Below are positions 1 to 8,382 of a stretch of 64,000 nucleotides of DNA, piece after piece (positions within the stretch are counted from its first letter, which is position 1; each line of letters begins with the position of its first letter). The stretch comes from Sulfitobacter sp. SK012 (GTDB lineage: Bacteria; Pseudomonadota; Alphaproteobacteria; Rhodobacterales; Rhodobacteraceae). The DNA is taken from the NCBI RefSeq assembly GCF_003352085.1, contig NZ_CP025804.1, positions 248,001 through 312,000 on the forward strand. Direction: 5' to 3'. Under the pieces are notes generated by a model, which made no database searches, was not told the DNA's origin, and was given only the letters and a program-made list of their open reading frames with translations. The position numbers were made by a program, and so were the translations under genes.

Positions 1-43
1 AACTATGATCTCAAGCTGAATACTAGAGCCTAAGTAACGATTT

Positions 44-60
44 AGACTAGTGGTTAGTCT
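44..60. promoter_or_regulatory. Perfect inverted repeat, possible operator
   Basis: AGACTA-GTGGT-TAGTCT is a perfect 6-bp inverted repeat with a 5-base spacer. It lies 45 bases beyond the stop of the MFS gene and has no T-tract, so it looks more like a TetR/MarR-type operator for a gene left of the window than a terminator. The role is inferred. Confidence 0.3.
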
Positions 61-104
61 TAGTTAAGAGCCATTTTGGACGCCTTGGATCTCCACGGTA
101 AAGA

Positions 105-1310
105 TTATCCAGCAGGTGCTTTGGCATCAAATGCGCCAAGCCGCGCGTAGAGCTTGTAGTTGATGCAGGCGGCTAATCCCATCAGAGGGATAAGTACTGC
201 CATGGCGGTGAGTGTACTGGCCATCAATGCACCGATTGAGCCTATCAAAAGGCCTGACCCCATCTGGATAAATCCAAGCATTGCCGCCGCCGCTCCGGCG
301 TCCTTGCCAAATGGGGCAAGGGCTGCGGTGGACATGGCGGGCATCACAAACGCTATGCCAAAAGAATAGACCGCAACAGGGCCCATAACATGCAAAAAGC
401 TGGGCGGCCAAAACAGCAAAGTGAGAGTGCCGATGCTCCCCAGTGCGATAAAAACCAGACCGGGCGCAACTAAACGACCAGCTCCGTAGATCCCCATCAG
501 ACGGCGGAAAACGAGCGACCCGATCAAGAAAGCGCCGGATTGGGCCAGCATCGCCAACCCAAATTGCGCAGGGGACAGCCCAACGTCCCCCATCAGGACG
601 AAAGGCAGAAACGTGGCTTGGGCGTAAATCGCGCCAAGTGATCCTCCCATTACCATTGATGCCGTCACGAAATGCTTGTTTGCTAGCAGCATGCGGTAAG
701 TGCGGCCCAACTGCGGTAGGTTTAGGCGACTTCGATCCGCGACAACTGTTTCCTTCATCGAAAAAATGACGACGGCAATGACGATGATGCCAATCAGGCT
801 CATCAAAACAAAGATCGACCGCCAGCCAAAGAGAGGTAACATCAGGCCACTCAGTGACGGGGCGAGTGCCGGACCAAGTGCCAGAATTATCCCGATCAGG
901 TTCATGATCCGGGAAGAGCGTTCGTCGGTAAAAAGATCACGCACCAGCGCGCGCGCGATCGCAATGCCAACCGATGCCCCAACGCCTTGCGCAAAGCGGG
1001 CGGCGATCAACACTTCAACAGTCGGGGCAAATAGAGCGAGGATACTCGCGGCACAATAGAGCGCAATGAAACCTACCGTCACGGGGCGTCGACCCAGAGC
1101 GTCCGACAATGGCCCAGCGATAAGTTGTGCGCAGGCAAAGCCGCCAAAGTAGAGCGTCAGAGTGAGCTTTATCACGGCATCACTAGAGCCAAACACTTCC
1201 GTCAAAGCTGTCATTGTAGGGGTGAAGAGCGCCATTGAGACGGGGCCGACTGCTACCAGCAAAGCGCCGATCAGGCTGACGCGTCGTCCGCTCATTAGGG
1301 GGGTGGTCAT
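105..1310 (-). CDS. MFS multidrug efflux transporter, Bcr/CflA type
   Basis: 401-residue inner-membrane protein of the major facilitator superfamily, most like the Bcr/CflA drug:proton antiporters. Hydrophobic segments run throughout (about 12). The loop after the second segment reads GPLSDALGRRPV (near residues 66-77), the classic motif A of MFS transporters, and a second conserved block, RFAQGVGASVG, lies near residue 105. Its start codon overlaps the stop of the MarR gene by four bases, so the two are translationally coupled in one operon. Export of a toxic organic compound is the family role; the substrate cannot be read from the sequence. Confidence 0.85.
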   Translation of the reverse strand: MTTPLMSGRRVSLIGALLVAVGPVSMALFTPTMTALTEVFGSSDAVIKLTLTLYFGGFACAQLIAGPLSDALGRRPVTVGFIALYCAASILALFAPTVEVLIAARFAQGVGASVGIAIARALVRDLFTDERSSRIMNLIGIILALGPALAPSLSGLMLPLFGWRSIFVLMSLIGIIVIAVVIFSMKETVVADRSRLNLPQLGRTYRMLLANKHFVTASMVMGGSLGAIYAQATFLPFVLMGDVGLSPAQFGLAMLAQSGAFLIGSLVFRRLMGIYGAGRLVAPGLVFIALGSIGTLTLLFWPPSFLHVMGPVAVYSFGIAFVMPAMSTAALAPFGKDAGAAAAMLGFIQMGSGLLIGSIGALMASTLTAMAVLIPLMGLAACINYKLYARLGAFDAKAPAG

Positions 1311-1786
1311 GGACGATCTTCCGCCTCGACTGGCATTGATCGTGCGGTATCTAAGTTTGTGCAGATTGCCTTGGCCAACTCCATAAACACGTCGCTTTGT
1401 TGCATGTCTAACCCGCTCAGCGCAGTGTCACTTGCGCGGGCCCCTGCTTGGGCGATTTTGGCCAGAAGGGACGGCGCTGTGTCTGTCAGCGATACTATCT
1501 TGGCACGGCGATCTTTGGGATCACAGCCGCGAGCAACCAGCCCCGCGCGCTCCAGCCGGTCAAGAAACCCGGTCAGGCTCATCGGGGCCATTCCCAGCCG
1601 TTCTGCCAGTTGGTGCTGCCTGATGTCGCCACAGCGCGCCATATGGGCCAATACGCGAGCTTCGGCGGTGGTTACGGGAATGGCGGCACTCTCGATCTCG
1701 CGCTCGAGCGCGCATCGCATCAACCGCGCGAGGTCATTGATCAAAAAGCCAAGGCTATCGGGGTTAATTGCGGTGTCTTGTGGCAT
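1307..1786 (-). CDS. MarR family transcriptional regulator
   Basis: 159-residue winged-helix regulator. The MarR core is clear: the recognition region QHQLAERLGMAPMSLTGFLDRLERAGLV is followed by the wing DPKDRRAKIVSLT. The start at 1786 (MPQDTAINPD) is preferred because the longer reading frame upstream does not look like MarR sequence and would run through the dyad at 1800-1811. It is the first gene of a two-gene operon with the efflux pump, the usual arrangement for a ligand-released repressor controlling itself and the pump. The ligand is unknown. Confidence 0.85.
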   Translation of the reverse strand: MPQDTAINPDSLGFLINDLARLMRCALEREIESAAIPVTTAEARVLAHMARCGDIRQHQLAERLGMAPMSLTGFLDRLERAGLVARGCDPKDRRAKIVSLTDTAPSLLAKIAQAGARASDTALSGLDMQQSDVFMELAKAICTNLDTARSMPVEAEDRP

Positions 1787-1799
1787 CAGGTGTCCAATT

Positions 1800-1811
1800 G
1801 GTAAGTTTACC
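1800..1811. promoter_or_regulatory. Candidate MarR operator
   Basis: GGTAA-GT-TTACC is a perfect 5-bp inverted repeat lying 14 bases before the MarR start codon. The size and place fit autoregulation by the MarR protein encoded next to it. The assignment is inferred from position and symmetry. Confidence 0.4.
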
Positions 1812-1977
1812 TTATTATCATGTAGGCTTATCGTAGTGACTGGATAGGTCAAGCACTTGCTCCAAACGATTAGCACCCAGCGTCAATGTGATGGTCTTTG
1901 ACGGATGCAATGGCTCGACAGGTGACGGCAGGGGAGCTAGGCCAAGAGTAGAAATGAAATGGTCCAAGGGATGACGC

Positions 1978-4143
1978 ATGATTGAACCGGTGCCACTGAC
2001 CCGTGATCTTGTTCTGATCGGAGGTGGGCATGCCCACGCGCTGGTGTTGCGCAAATGGGGCATGAACCCGCTGCCTGGCGCACGTCTGACGGTAATCAAC
2101 CCCGGTCCCACGGCACCTTATACCGGTATGTTGCCGGGGCACGTCGCGGGGCATTATTCACGCGACATGCTTGAGATCGATCTCGTGCGGCTTTGTCGGC
2201 ATGCGGGTGCTCGACTTATTCTTGGGGCAGCCAATGCAATAGACCGGAATGCGAAGGTGATCACGGTCGATGGCCGTGGGGACATCGCCTATGACGTGGC
2301 TTCGATTGATATTGGAATTACGGCGCGCATGGACCTGCCGGGATTTGCTGAACATGCGGTGGGGGCTAAGCCGCTGGATGTGTATGCGGAAACATGGCGG
2401 AATTATCTAGATCGGGCGAAAAGCGGCTCTGTTTCAGGGGAAATTGCAGTTATTGGAGGTGGCGTCGCCGGGTGTGAGCTGGCGATGGCAATGGCCTATG
2501 CCTTGGGAGAGGTGGGAACTGCAGCGCAGGTTACCGTAATTGAGGCGGGTTCTGAGATCTCGGGTGTTGGGCGCCGTGCGCGGGCGCAGATGATCCAGGC
2601 AATGGCGTCGCTTGGTGTGTCAGTGCGGTTGAATGCGCAAGTGACGCAGATTGATGCGGATCAGGTTCAGCTACAGGGTCAAGACCCGGTGCCTGCCACT
2701 TTGTGCGTCGGTGCTGCTGGCGCGTTTCCTCATGTCTGGATCGCGCAAACCGATCTGCCTTTGAAGGACGGATTTATTGAAATAGAGCCTGATTTGACTG
2801 TGCGGGGCGACCCAACTCTTTTTGCGGTTGGTGATTGCGCACATATGTCATGGGCCCCGCGACCCAAAGCCGGCGTTTTTGCGGTTCGGGCGGCTCCAGT
2901 GCTGCATGATAACTTGCGGGCAGCTTTGATGGGGACCAGGCGTAGATCGTTTAGGCCGCAAAAAAACTACCTCAAGCTGATCTCCTTGGGCGGCAAATCG
3001 GCGATGGCAGAAAAATATGGCATGACGCTCGCGGGGCCCGCGCTTTGGCGTTGGAAAGACCGCATTGATTGCGCGTTCATGGATCGGCTGAGTGACTTGC
3101 CGCAGATGAAACGGAGCCATCCCCCTGCCGCATCAGCCCTTGATGTACAAGAAATGATGTCTGTGAAACCGCTTTGTGGTGGGTGTGGTGCAAAAGTTGG
3201 GGCCGGTGCACTTGCTAGTGCCGTATCGTCTCTAACACAGGGAAATAGGGCTGATTTAGTCACTGGAGCGGGGGATGATGCAGCCGTTTTCCGACAAGCT
3301 GGTGGGGGATTTCAGGTCATGAGCACGGACCATCTGCGCGCGATGGTTCACGACCCGGTGCAGATGACCCGGATCGCTGCTGTGCATGCATTGGGCGATG
3401 TTTGGGCCATGGGGGCTGCTCCGCAAGCGGCACTGGCCAGCATCATTTTGCCGCAGATGAGCCCGGAACTTCAAGCGCGGACCCTCAAAGAGATGACCCA
3501 TGCGGCGAACGAGGTTTTCACCAAAGCCGGTGCTGCGTTGGTCGGCGGGCACACTACAAGCGGCGCGGAACTGACCGTTGGGTTTACGGTGACCGGGCTT
3601 AGGGACCAGATGCCGATTACTGTCGGAGGGGCAAAGGCCGGCGACGTGCTGGTGTTGACCCGGCCGATTGGTTCAGGGGTTGTGATGGCAGGACACATGG
3701 ACGGCCGTGCGCCGGGTCGCGTGGTGACCGAAGTCCTGAAGGTTATGCAAACCCCGCAATCCGCTGCTGCACAGGTGCTGAAGTCCGCGCATGCGATGAC
3801 GGATGTGACGGGGTTTGGCCTAGCGGGGCATGTGCAGGCAATATGTGCGGCGTCGGGTGTCCAAGCCGAGCTGTGGCAGAACAAGATTCCAGTGTATGAC
3901 GGCGCACGGGCTTTGTCTCAAGCAGGTGTGTTTTCGTCTCTATTACAGGCAAATCGCGACAATGCACCGATAGAAGGCGTCGGTGATCCGCTGCTGCACG
4001 ATCCGCAAACGGCGGGTGGACTGCTTGCGGCACTTCCCAAGACTGCGGCGGCCAAGGCGATCGTGGCGCTGGAGGCCGAAGGTGAGATGGGCGTCATTAT
4101 CGGTCAGCTCACCGAAGGATTTGGGCCTATCAAGCTGGTATAG
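1978..4143 (+). CDS. selD: Fusion of NADH-dehydrogenase-like flavoprotein and selenide, water dikinase
   Basis: 721 residues with two enzymes in one chain. Residues 1 to about 380 are a pyridine nucleotide-disulfide oxidoreductase: FAD-binding GGGHAH at 15-20, a second dinucleotide site IAVIGGGVAG near 156, and the FAD motif FAVGDCAHM near 281. Residues from about 395 are SelD, which makes selenophosphate from selenide and ATP. It carries CGGCGAK at 400-406 (catalytic Cys and Lys region), GDDAAVF near 431 and DPQTAGGLL near 675. The active-site position is Cys, not selenocysteine. AAGGG before ATG supports the start. The 3' end overlaps mnmH by 14 bases in convergent orientation. The fused flavoprotein may supply or handle reduced selenium (inference). 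Confidence 0.92.
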   Translation: MIEPVPLTRDLVLIGGGHAHALVLRKWGMNPLPGARLTVINPGPTAPYTGMLPGHVAGHYSRDMLEIDLVRLCRHAGARLILGAANAIDRNAKVITVDGRGDIAYDVASIDIGITARMDLPGFAEHAVGAKPLDVYAETWRNYLDRAKSGSVSGEIAVIGGGVAGCELAMAMAYALGEVGTAAQVTVIEAGSEISGVGRRARAQMIQAMASLGVSVRLNAQVTQIDADQVQLQGQDPVPATLCVGAAGAFPHVWIAQTDLPLKDGFIEIEPDLTVRGDPTLFAVGDCAHMSWAPRPKAGVFAVRAAPVLHDNLRAALMGTRRRSFRPQKNYLKLISLGGKSAMAEKYGMTLAGPALWRWKDRIDCAFMDRLSDLPQMKRSHPPAASALDVQEMMSVKPLCGGCGAKVGAGALASAVSSLTQGNRADLVTGAGDDAAVFRQAGGGFQVMSTDHLRAMVHDPVQMTRIAAVHALGDVWAMGAAPQAALASIILPQMSPELQARTLKEMTHAANEVFTKAGAALVGGHTTSGAELTVGFTVTGLRDQMPITVGGAKAGDVLVLTRPIGSGVVMAGHMDGRAPGRVVTEVLKVMQTPQSAAAQVLKSAHAMTDVTGFGLAGHVQAICAASGVQAELWQNKIPVYDGARALSQAGVFSSLLQANRDNAPIEGVGDPLLHDPQTAGGLLAALPKTAAAKAIVALEAEGEMGVIIGQLTEGFGPIKLV

Positions 4144-5182
4144 TTTGTGACGTCAACGCTCGCGCAGCGCTGGCAAGGGTCGCATCCGACAGGTCATCCA
4201 GTGTTATGGCGCGCATTGATGTGTCGCTGCGCGTTGCTGATTTTGCATAGCGGGGGTCATAATGTTCGGACACCAGTCGCGCGGCCAATGTGGCAAAATC
4301 ACCTGAGCTGCCACATGCCTGCCAACTCGCGATCGTTTCAGCGGCATGGTAGGGCCGGAGTTTGTCGATAAGCCGGTGCAAGGTGACCGCGTCTTGGGTT
4401 AGATCAGCGTAGGCGCGGCACAGGAAGTCTGCGCGGGCGTCGAGTGGGGCGTGCAGTTCAACACGGGGGGCCGCACACATGCGCGCCCAAAGCGACGGCG
4501 GAATAAGCCGTGCGCCGATCTTGCTGCTTTCCGCTTCGATCCATGTTGTTTGAGCCGGATCGAGATGGCCCAAAGCAGTCGCTAAATGGCTCTCAAACAT
4601 CTTCTGCGACGGCTGGTCCTGTGATAATCCGCCGAAAAGTGACCCGCGATGCTGAGCAATCCCTTCAAGGTCAATGACCTGCGCACCTGCCTCGCGAAGA
4701 TGCTCCAACAGCCGGGTCTTGGCTGTGCCGGTGCCTCCTTCGATGACGCATAATTTGTGCAGCAGGGGGGTTGTATAGAGCGCGTTGACCACGAGCGTGC
4801 GGTAGCTGCGATACCCGCCCTCCACCAGCCGGACCCGCCAGCCAATTTGATCAAGGATCGTCGCAAAGGAATCAGAGCGTTGCCCGCCCCGCCAGCAATA
4901 GACCAACGGCTGCCATTCGCCGGGCTTATCTGCAAGCGGGCCTTGCAAGTGACGCGCGGCATTAGCCGACAACAGCGCTGCGCCGATTTTGCGCGCCCGA
5001 AATGCGCTGTCTTGCGCGTAGATGGTGCCAACCTCTGCACGTTCCGCGTCAGACAGAACAGGCAGATTGATCGCGCCAGGCAAGTGGTCTTCGGTAAATT
5101 CGGTGGGTGAGCGCACGTCGATGATCGTATCCGCTGGGATGGAAGAAAGAGCCGCAAGTGTGGTGAGTTTGACGGGGATCAT
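4130..5182 (-). CDS. mnmH: tRNA 2-selenouridine synthase
   Basis: 350 residues, the normal size for MnmH/SelU, which converts the 2-thiouridine at the wobble position of some tRNAs to 2-selenouridine using selenophosphate. An N-terminal rhodanese domain carries the catalytic Cys96 in VYCWRGGQRS, and a P-loop follows at 149-156 (GGTGTAKT). Start at 5182 (MIPVKLTTL) matches the family N-terminus; no good ribosome binding site is visible there, but the longer reading has no family-like sequence. Convergent with selD, which makes its substrate. No selA or selB is in view, so selenium here may serve tRNA modification only. Confidence 0.92.
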   Translation of the reverse strand: MIPVKLTTLAALSSIPADTIIDVRSPTEFTEDHLPGAINLPVLSDAERAEVGTIYAQDSAFRARKIGAALLSANAARHLQGPLADKPGEWQPLVYCWRGGQRSDSFATILDQIGWRVRLVEGGYRSYRTLVVNALYTTPLLHKLCVIEGGTGTAKTRLLEHLREAGAQVIDLEGIAQHRGSLFGGLSQDQPSQKMFESHLATALGHLDPAQTTWIEAESSKIGARLIPPSLWARMCAAPRVELHAPLDARADFLCRAYADLTQDAVTLHRLIDKLRPYHAAETIASWQACGSSGDFATLAARLVSEHYDPRYAKSATRSDTSMRAITLDDLSDATLASAARALTSQTIPA

Positions 5183-5484
5183 GGGAGGTGCCTTCAGGCT
5201 TGATCCCTTTGTTCTAACGCTCTGAGGGCCGGGGTCCAGCGCTAAAGGCGGCTGTTCTGTTAGAGTGACTTGGGGCACGGGCCAAAAAATCGGCGTGATC
5301 TTGTAGCGGCCTTGAGTGTCAATGCAGGGAGGCGGGTCATCGAATTGTAGCAATTCGCGGGTCCCAAACCGCAGAAATTATCCACGGTCAGGGTTGTTTG
5401 CTGAATGGCAAAGCGAGCTAGAGAGCGCCGTATCAATCGACAATCACGCTACCTGGCAAGCGATCCTACGTTGGCTCGTTTTAG
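5183..5484. other. Intergenic, hairpin at 5341-5357, no gene seen
   Basis: About 300 bases between mnmH and the DUF2793 gene. It holds a perfect inverted repeat, CGAATT-GTAGC-AATTCG (5341-5357), flanked by GC-rich sequence. There is no T-tract, and no tRNA T-loop was recognised. It may be a terminator-like hairpin or an operator. Confidence 0.3.
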
Positions 5485-6657
5485 TTAGAACCAGCGCCCA
5501 ATCCACAGTTTATCGCTGTCGATTTTCGTGATTGTCCCGACGAAGGCTGCGGGTGCTGTTGTGATGGGTGCATTGCTGTTGGTGGCCCATTGGGTGCCGT
5601 CCGCATAACGGATGTAGTCCCCATTTGCTGTGTTGCCGCTTTCGATCACTGCCCCTGTCGGCGTGCCGGCGTCCTGCGACACTGTGCCTACCATATTGCC
5701 GCTGTCGACAACCCGGCGCCAGTCGCTCCAGCCATTGTTGTCCACCCGAAAGAATGCGCCTTGGTCGCTGACCGTCTCAATCATGAACTGCGCGCCGCGT
5801 GTCGCATTTAGCGCTGCGGTCAGACCAACGAACGCGCCGTTGTTGGTTGGCGAATTGACCGGCACTGCGTTGTTGAGGGTGTTGCCCACAAGCGCGGATA
5901 AATCCCGAAGACCGTCCAGATCGTCAGATGCGTTATAGCGCACCACGCGATTGCCCAGACCAAAAGAGCCCACGCGCAAGAGGCGTTGTGCGGTGGTGTC
6001 ATCGGTCGCGCCTTGAATAGCCGTACCAGATGCGGTGCCGTTTTGGGGATCAAACACCAGCGCGTCGTTCCAGGCATTGCCGTCATCAGACACCTTGATC
6101 GAAAAGGCGTCGCTGCCGTTCAGCCCCATTTCAGCGCGACCAGAAAAGCTGGTCTGGTAGAGCAGGGAGGCGGTGTTTCCCGCAAACCTTTTGTTGATTT
6201 TGAGTTGATGCCCCATCCCTGCATGATTGAGCAGCGTTGCTTCGCTGGACACGTTCAGGCGGTTGGTATTGTCAGCTGTGGCATTAACGCCAAGCCGGGG
6301 CAGATTTTCGGTTCCCCCACCAACGGCAGCCCAAAGGGTGCCATTCCAAGCCCGCAAAAGCTGAGCAGCGCTGTCCCATGCTCGCCACCCTTCGTGGGGG
6401 GTAACGAAATACCACGCGCCATCAAGGTAGGCGGCAATGCTGCCCCCTTGGCTAGCCCATGCACCATTTGGGCTGGGGCCAAGCGCAAAGGCCTGTCCTT
6501 CGACGGGCAGGCTGGGCGGATCAGTCGCGCCCACTGATTGCACGACAAGTTGGACGACAACATCCAGACGGCGCAACGCTTCGTTATGAGTGACGTGTTT
6601 TTGCGCCTGCGATGGCAAAATGAATGGCAAATTAAGGATGGGTGAGCGGTCGGGCAT
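5485..6657 (-). CDS. DUF2793 domain protein with tail-fibre-like C-terminus
   Basis: 390 residues. The N-terminal stretch (PILNLPFILPSQAQKHVTHNEALRRLD, followed by repeated AYLDGAWYFVTPHEGWRAWD-like pieces) is typical of DUF2793 proteins, which are common in Rhodobacterales and often lie near phage or gene-transfer-agent tail genes. Near residue 290 a segment with FRVDNNGWSDWRRVVDSG resembles the pyocin-knob domain of phage tail fibres. GGAGG five bases before ATG fixes the start at 6657. No other phage gene is nearby. A surface or receptor-binding role is inferred only from the fold type. Confidence 0.7.
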   Translation of the reverse strand: MPDRSPILNLPFILPSQAQKHVTHNEALRRLDVVVQLVVQSVGATDPPSLPVEGQAFALGPSPNGAWASQGGSIAAYLDGAWYFVTPHEGWRAWDSAAQLLRAWNGTLWAAVGGGTENLPRLGVNATADNTNRLNVSSEATLLNHAGMGHQLKINKRFAGNTASLLYQTSFSGRAEMGLNGSDAFSIKVSDDGNAWNDALVFDPQNGTASGTAIQGATDDTTAQRLLRVGSFGLGNRVVRYNASDDLDGLRDLSALVGNTLNNAVPVNSPTNNGAFVGLTAALNATRGAQFMIETVSDQGAFFRVDNNGWSDWRRVVDSGNMVGTVSQDAGTPTGAVIESGNTANGDYIRYADGTQWATNSNAPITTAPAAFVGTITKIDSDKLWIGRWF

Positions 6658-6847
6658 AGGGCCTCCGGGCAAATGTGAACATCTCCCGAAATCTGCGTGC
6701 TGGCGTTGAAAGAAATGACACTACGTCGTCCGGGGCGTTCATATCACATTAACATGTATAGTCTGGTCATAACCATGAACCGACTTGTTCCCCGGGTGTT
6801 AGACAGGATAAAGAGGGTTAACCAATTCCCGCCGCCGGACAGGGCCT

Positions 6848-7534
6848 ATGCTGATCAGTATCGAAAAACGCTTCATGTTCTTGGCGAACACTAAGACCGC
6901 TTCGACCTCGATCGAAGATGCTCTTTTGCCATATACAGATATATACCGGGGTGGCACGCCAGCGCGCAAACACATTTCCGCACGAGACGCTTATCCCGCC
7001 TATCCGTTTTTATTCAAGCAGCCAGATTTCGCGCCGCGTACATTTTTCCGCTTTGGCGTCATGCGCGAGCCGATGGATTGGATCGGATCTTGGTTTCGCT
7101 ACCGGAAAGGTAATCAAGTCGAGACCCCGCTGCCCGAAGAGATGGATTTCGCTGGGTTCTGGGAACAGAATGATTGGAACATTCGCCGGCCGAACGGCAA
7201 TAAGCGCCTGCAAAGCGACATGTTCTGCCACCGGGATGGTCAGCCCATCGTCGATATGGTGATCCCGTTCCACGAGGTGGCTAAGACCTTTCAAGAGATT
7301 TGTGGTGCGCTAGGCATACCCGCACCGCTGCCCCATATGAACGCTAGTCACATCCAGATGCCTTCGGTCATTCCCGAGCGCCTCTTGGATGAGGTGCGAG
7401 AATACTATGCCGTTGATTATGCCCTTTGGGATCAGCTGGACGCGTTGAATGCCAACGGTAGGAATAAACTCATGACCCGGATTGGACCGGCTGTTCGGAA
7501 AAAAATGGCAACGGCTCAGGCGGGCAAAAGGTAG
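6848..7534 (+). CDS. Sulfotransferase family 2-like protein
   Basis: 228 residues of the P-loop sulfotransferase fold. The 5'-phosphosulfate-binding loop is visible at 14-21 (NTKTASTS), and a 3'-phosphate-binding segment, FGVMREPMDWIGSWFR, near residue 75. Enzymes of this group transfer sulfate from PAPS to sugars or other acceptors; many Roseobacter-type genomes carry several for surface polysaccharide. AGGG just before ATG supports the start. It stands alone between divergent and convergent neighbours, so context does not give the acceptor. Confidence 0.75.
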   Translation: MLISIEKRFMFLANTKTASTSIEDALLPYTDIYRGGTPARKHISARDAYPAYPFLFKQPDFAPRTFFRFGVMREPMDWIGSWFRYRKGNQVETPLPEEMDFAGFWEQNDWNIRRPNGNKRLQSDMFCHRDGQPIVDMVIPFHEVAKTFQEICGALGIPAPLPHMNASHIQMPSVIPERLLDEVREYYAVDYALWDQLDALNANGRNKLMTRIGPAVRKKMATAQAGKR

Positions 7535-7575
7535 CTTTGATTGCCCATGTGACGCGGCGAGCGATAATACTCGGT

Positions 7576-8118
7576 TCAATCGCTAAAGATCATTGCGCCG
7601 TGTTGGCCGAGGTAGATCCGGAGCCAGGGCGTGAAATCCTCTGGTGTTGCTTGGATTTCCGCCATCAAATCGTTGTGTGAAACCCAGCGCGTGTTCATCA
7701 CTTCGTCGGGGTTGGGCGACAAGGGCAGCGCGCCATCGACCTGTGCGACAAAGACTTCAACCACTTCATGTTCGATCAGTCCACCGCCTACATCTGCGCG
7801 GTATTCGACTTGCCCCACGTGGGTTGGCTGCAGGCCCTTGATCCCCAGTTCTTCGCCAAGCCTGCGTGTCGCGCAAACGCTAGGGTCTTCGTGCCAATCT
7901 GGATGGGTGCAGCATGTATTCGCCCAAAGACCTGGAGTGTGGTATTTTCCCAAAGCGCGTTGCTGAAGCAGAATTCGGTCGCCCTCCATCAAGAACACTG
8001 AGACCGCCATATGCCGCAAGCCGCGTTTATGCGCAGCCAGTTTCTCAACAGGCTGTAAGATGCCGTCAATCCAGGCGGGGATCATGATTGTGTGCAAGGG
8101 GGCCTCGATATCGAACAT
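7576..8118 (-). CDS. idi: Isopentenyl-diphosphate delta-isomerase, type I
   Basis: 180 residues with the Nudix-like fold. The key block LWANTCCTHP holds the catalytic Cys70, and RRLGEELGI supplies the acidic metal ligands. It interconverts isopentenyl and dimethylallyl diphosphate for isoprenoids (quinones, and carotenoids or bacteriochlorophyll in related phototrophs). The start is uncertain: 8118 gives an 11-residue extension with no clear ribosome binding site, while an ATG at 8085 (MIPAWIDG) matches the usual family N-terminus. A 14-bp palindrome lies just upstream. Confidence 0.92.
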   Translation of the reverse strand: MFDIEAPLHTIMIPAWIDGILQPVEKLAAHKRGLRHMAVSVFLMEGDRILLQQRALGKYHTPGLWANTCCTHPDWHEDPSVCATRRLGEELGIKGLQPTHVGQVEYRADVGGGLIEHEVVEVFVAQVDGALPLSPNPDEVMNTRWVSHNDLMAEIQATPEDFTPWLRIYLGQHGAMIFSD

Positions 8119-8120
8119 TT

Positions 8121-8134
8121 CAGACGCGCGTCTG
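8121..8134. promoter_or_regulatory. 14-bp perfect palindrome before idi
   Basis: CAGACGCGCGTCTG is perfectly symmetrical and sits two bases upstream of the longer idi start. It could be an operator or a 5'-UTR hairpin. If it is an operator, the downstream idi start at 8085 becomes more likely. Confidence 0.35.
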
Positions 8135-8301
8135 TGACACGAGTCTGGTCAGGTGAGCAAGGTTCTATTCCCGATTTCAAATATACCAAGGGGGTGTTTT
8201 GCCCCAGCTTTTGCCAACTTAGGGCTCGAAAGATGGGCGACTAATGGCAAAGTTACTTTTTCTTGATCGGGAAAAAGGCGGCGGTTGGAAAGGTCATGCA
8301 C

Positions 8302-8313
8302 AATGACGTCATT
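8302..8313. promoter_or_regulatory. 12-bp perfect palindrome upstream of cytochrome c2
   Basis: AATGACGTCATT lies 70 bases before the cytochrome c2 start in the idi/cycA divergent gap. The symmetry suggests a dimeric regulator site. Which regulator is not known. Confidence 0.3.
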
Positions 8314-8382
8314 TGCGTGATGGTACCTTTACTCGCCAGTGCCCCACACTAAGTTCGTGTCATACAAGTGAGGAGTAATCAC

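Noticed and set aside
5320..5385. Degenerate tRNA or attachment site
   Set aside because: The CGAATT/AATTCG hairpin resembles one arm, but no acceptor stem or GGTTCGAxxCC T-loop is present.
5485..7534. Prophage or gene transfer agent region
   Set aside because: Only one tail-like protein is present; no capsid, portal, terminase, integrase or lysis gene lies nearby.
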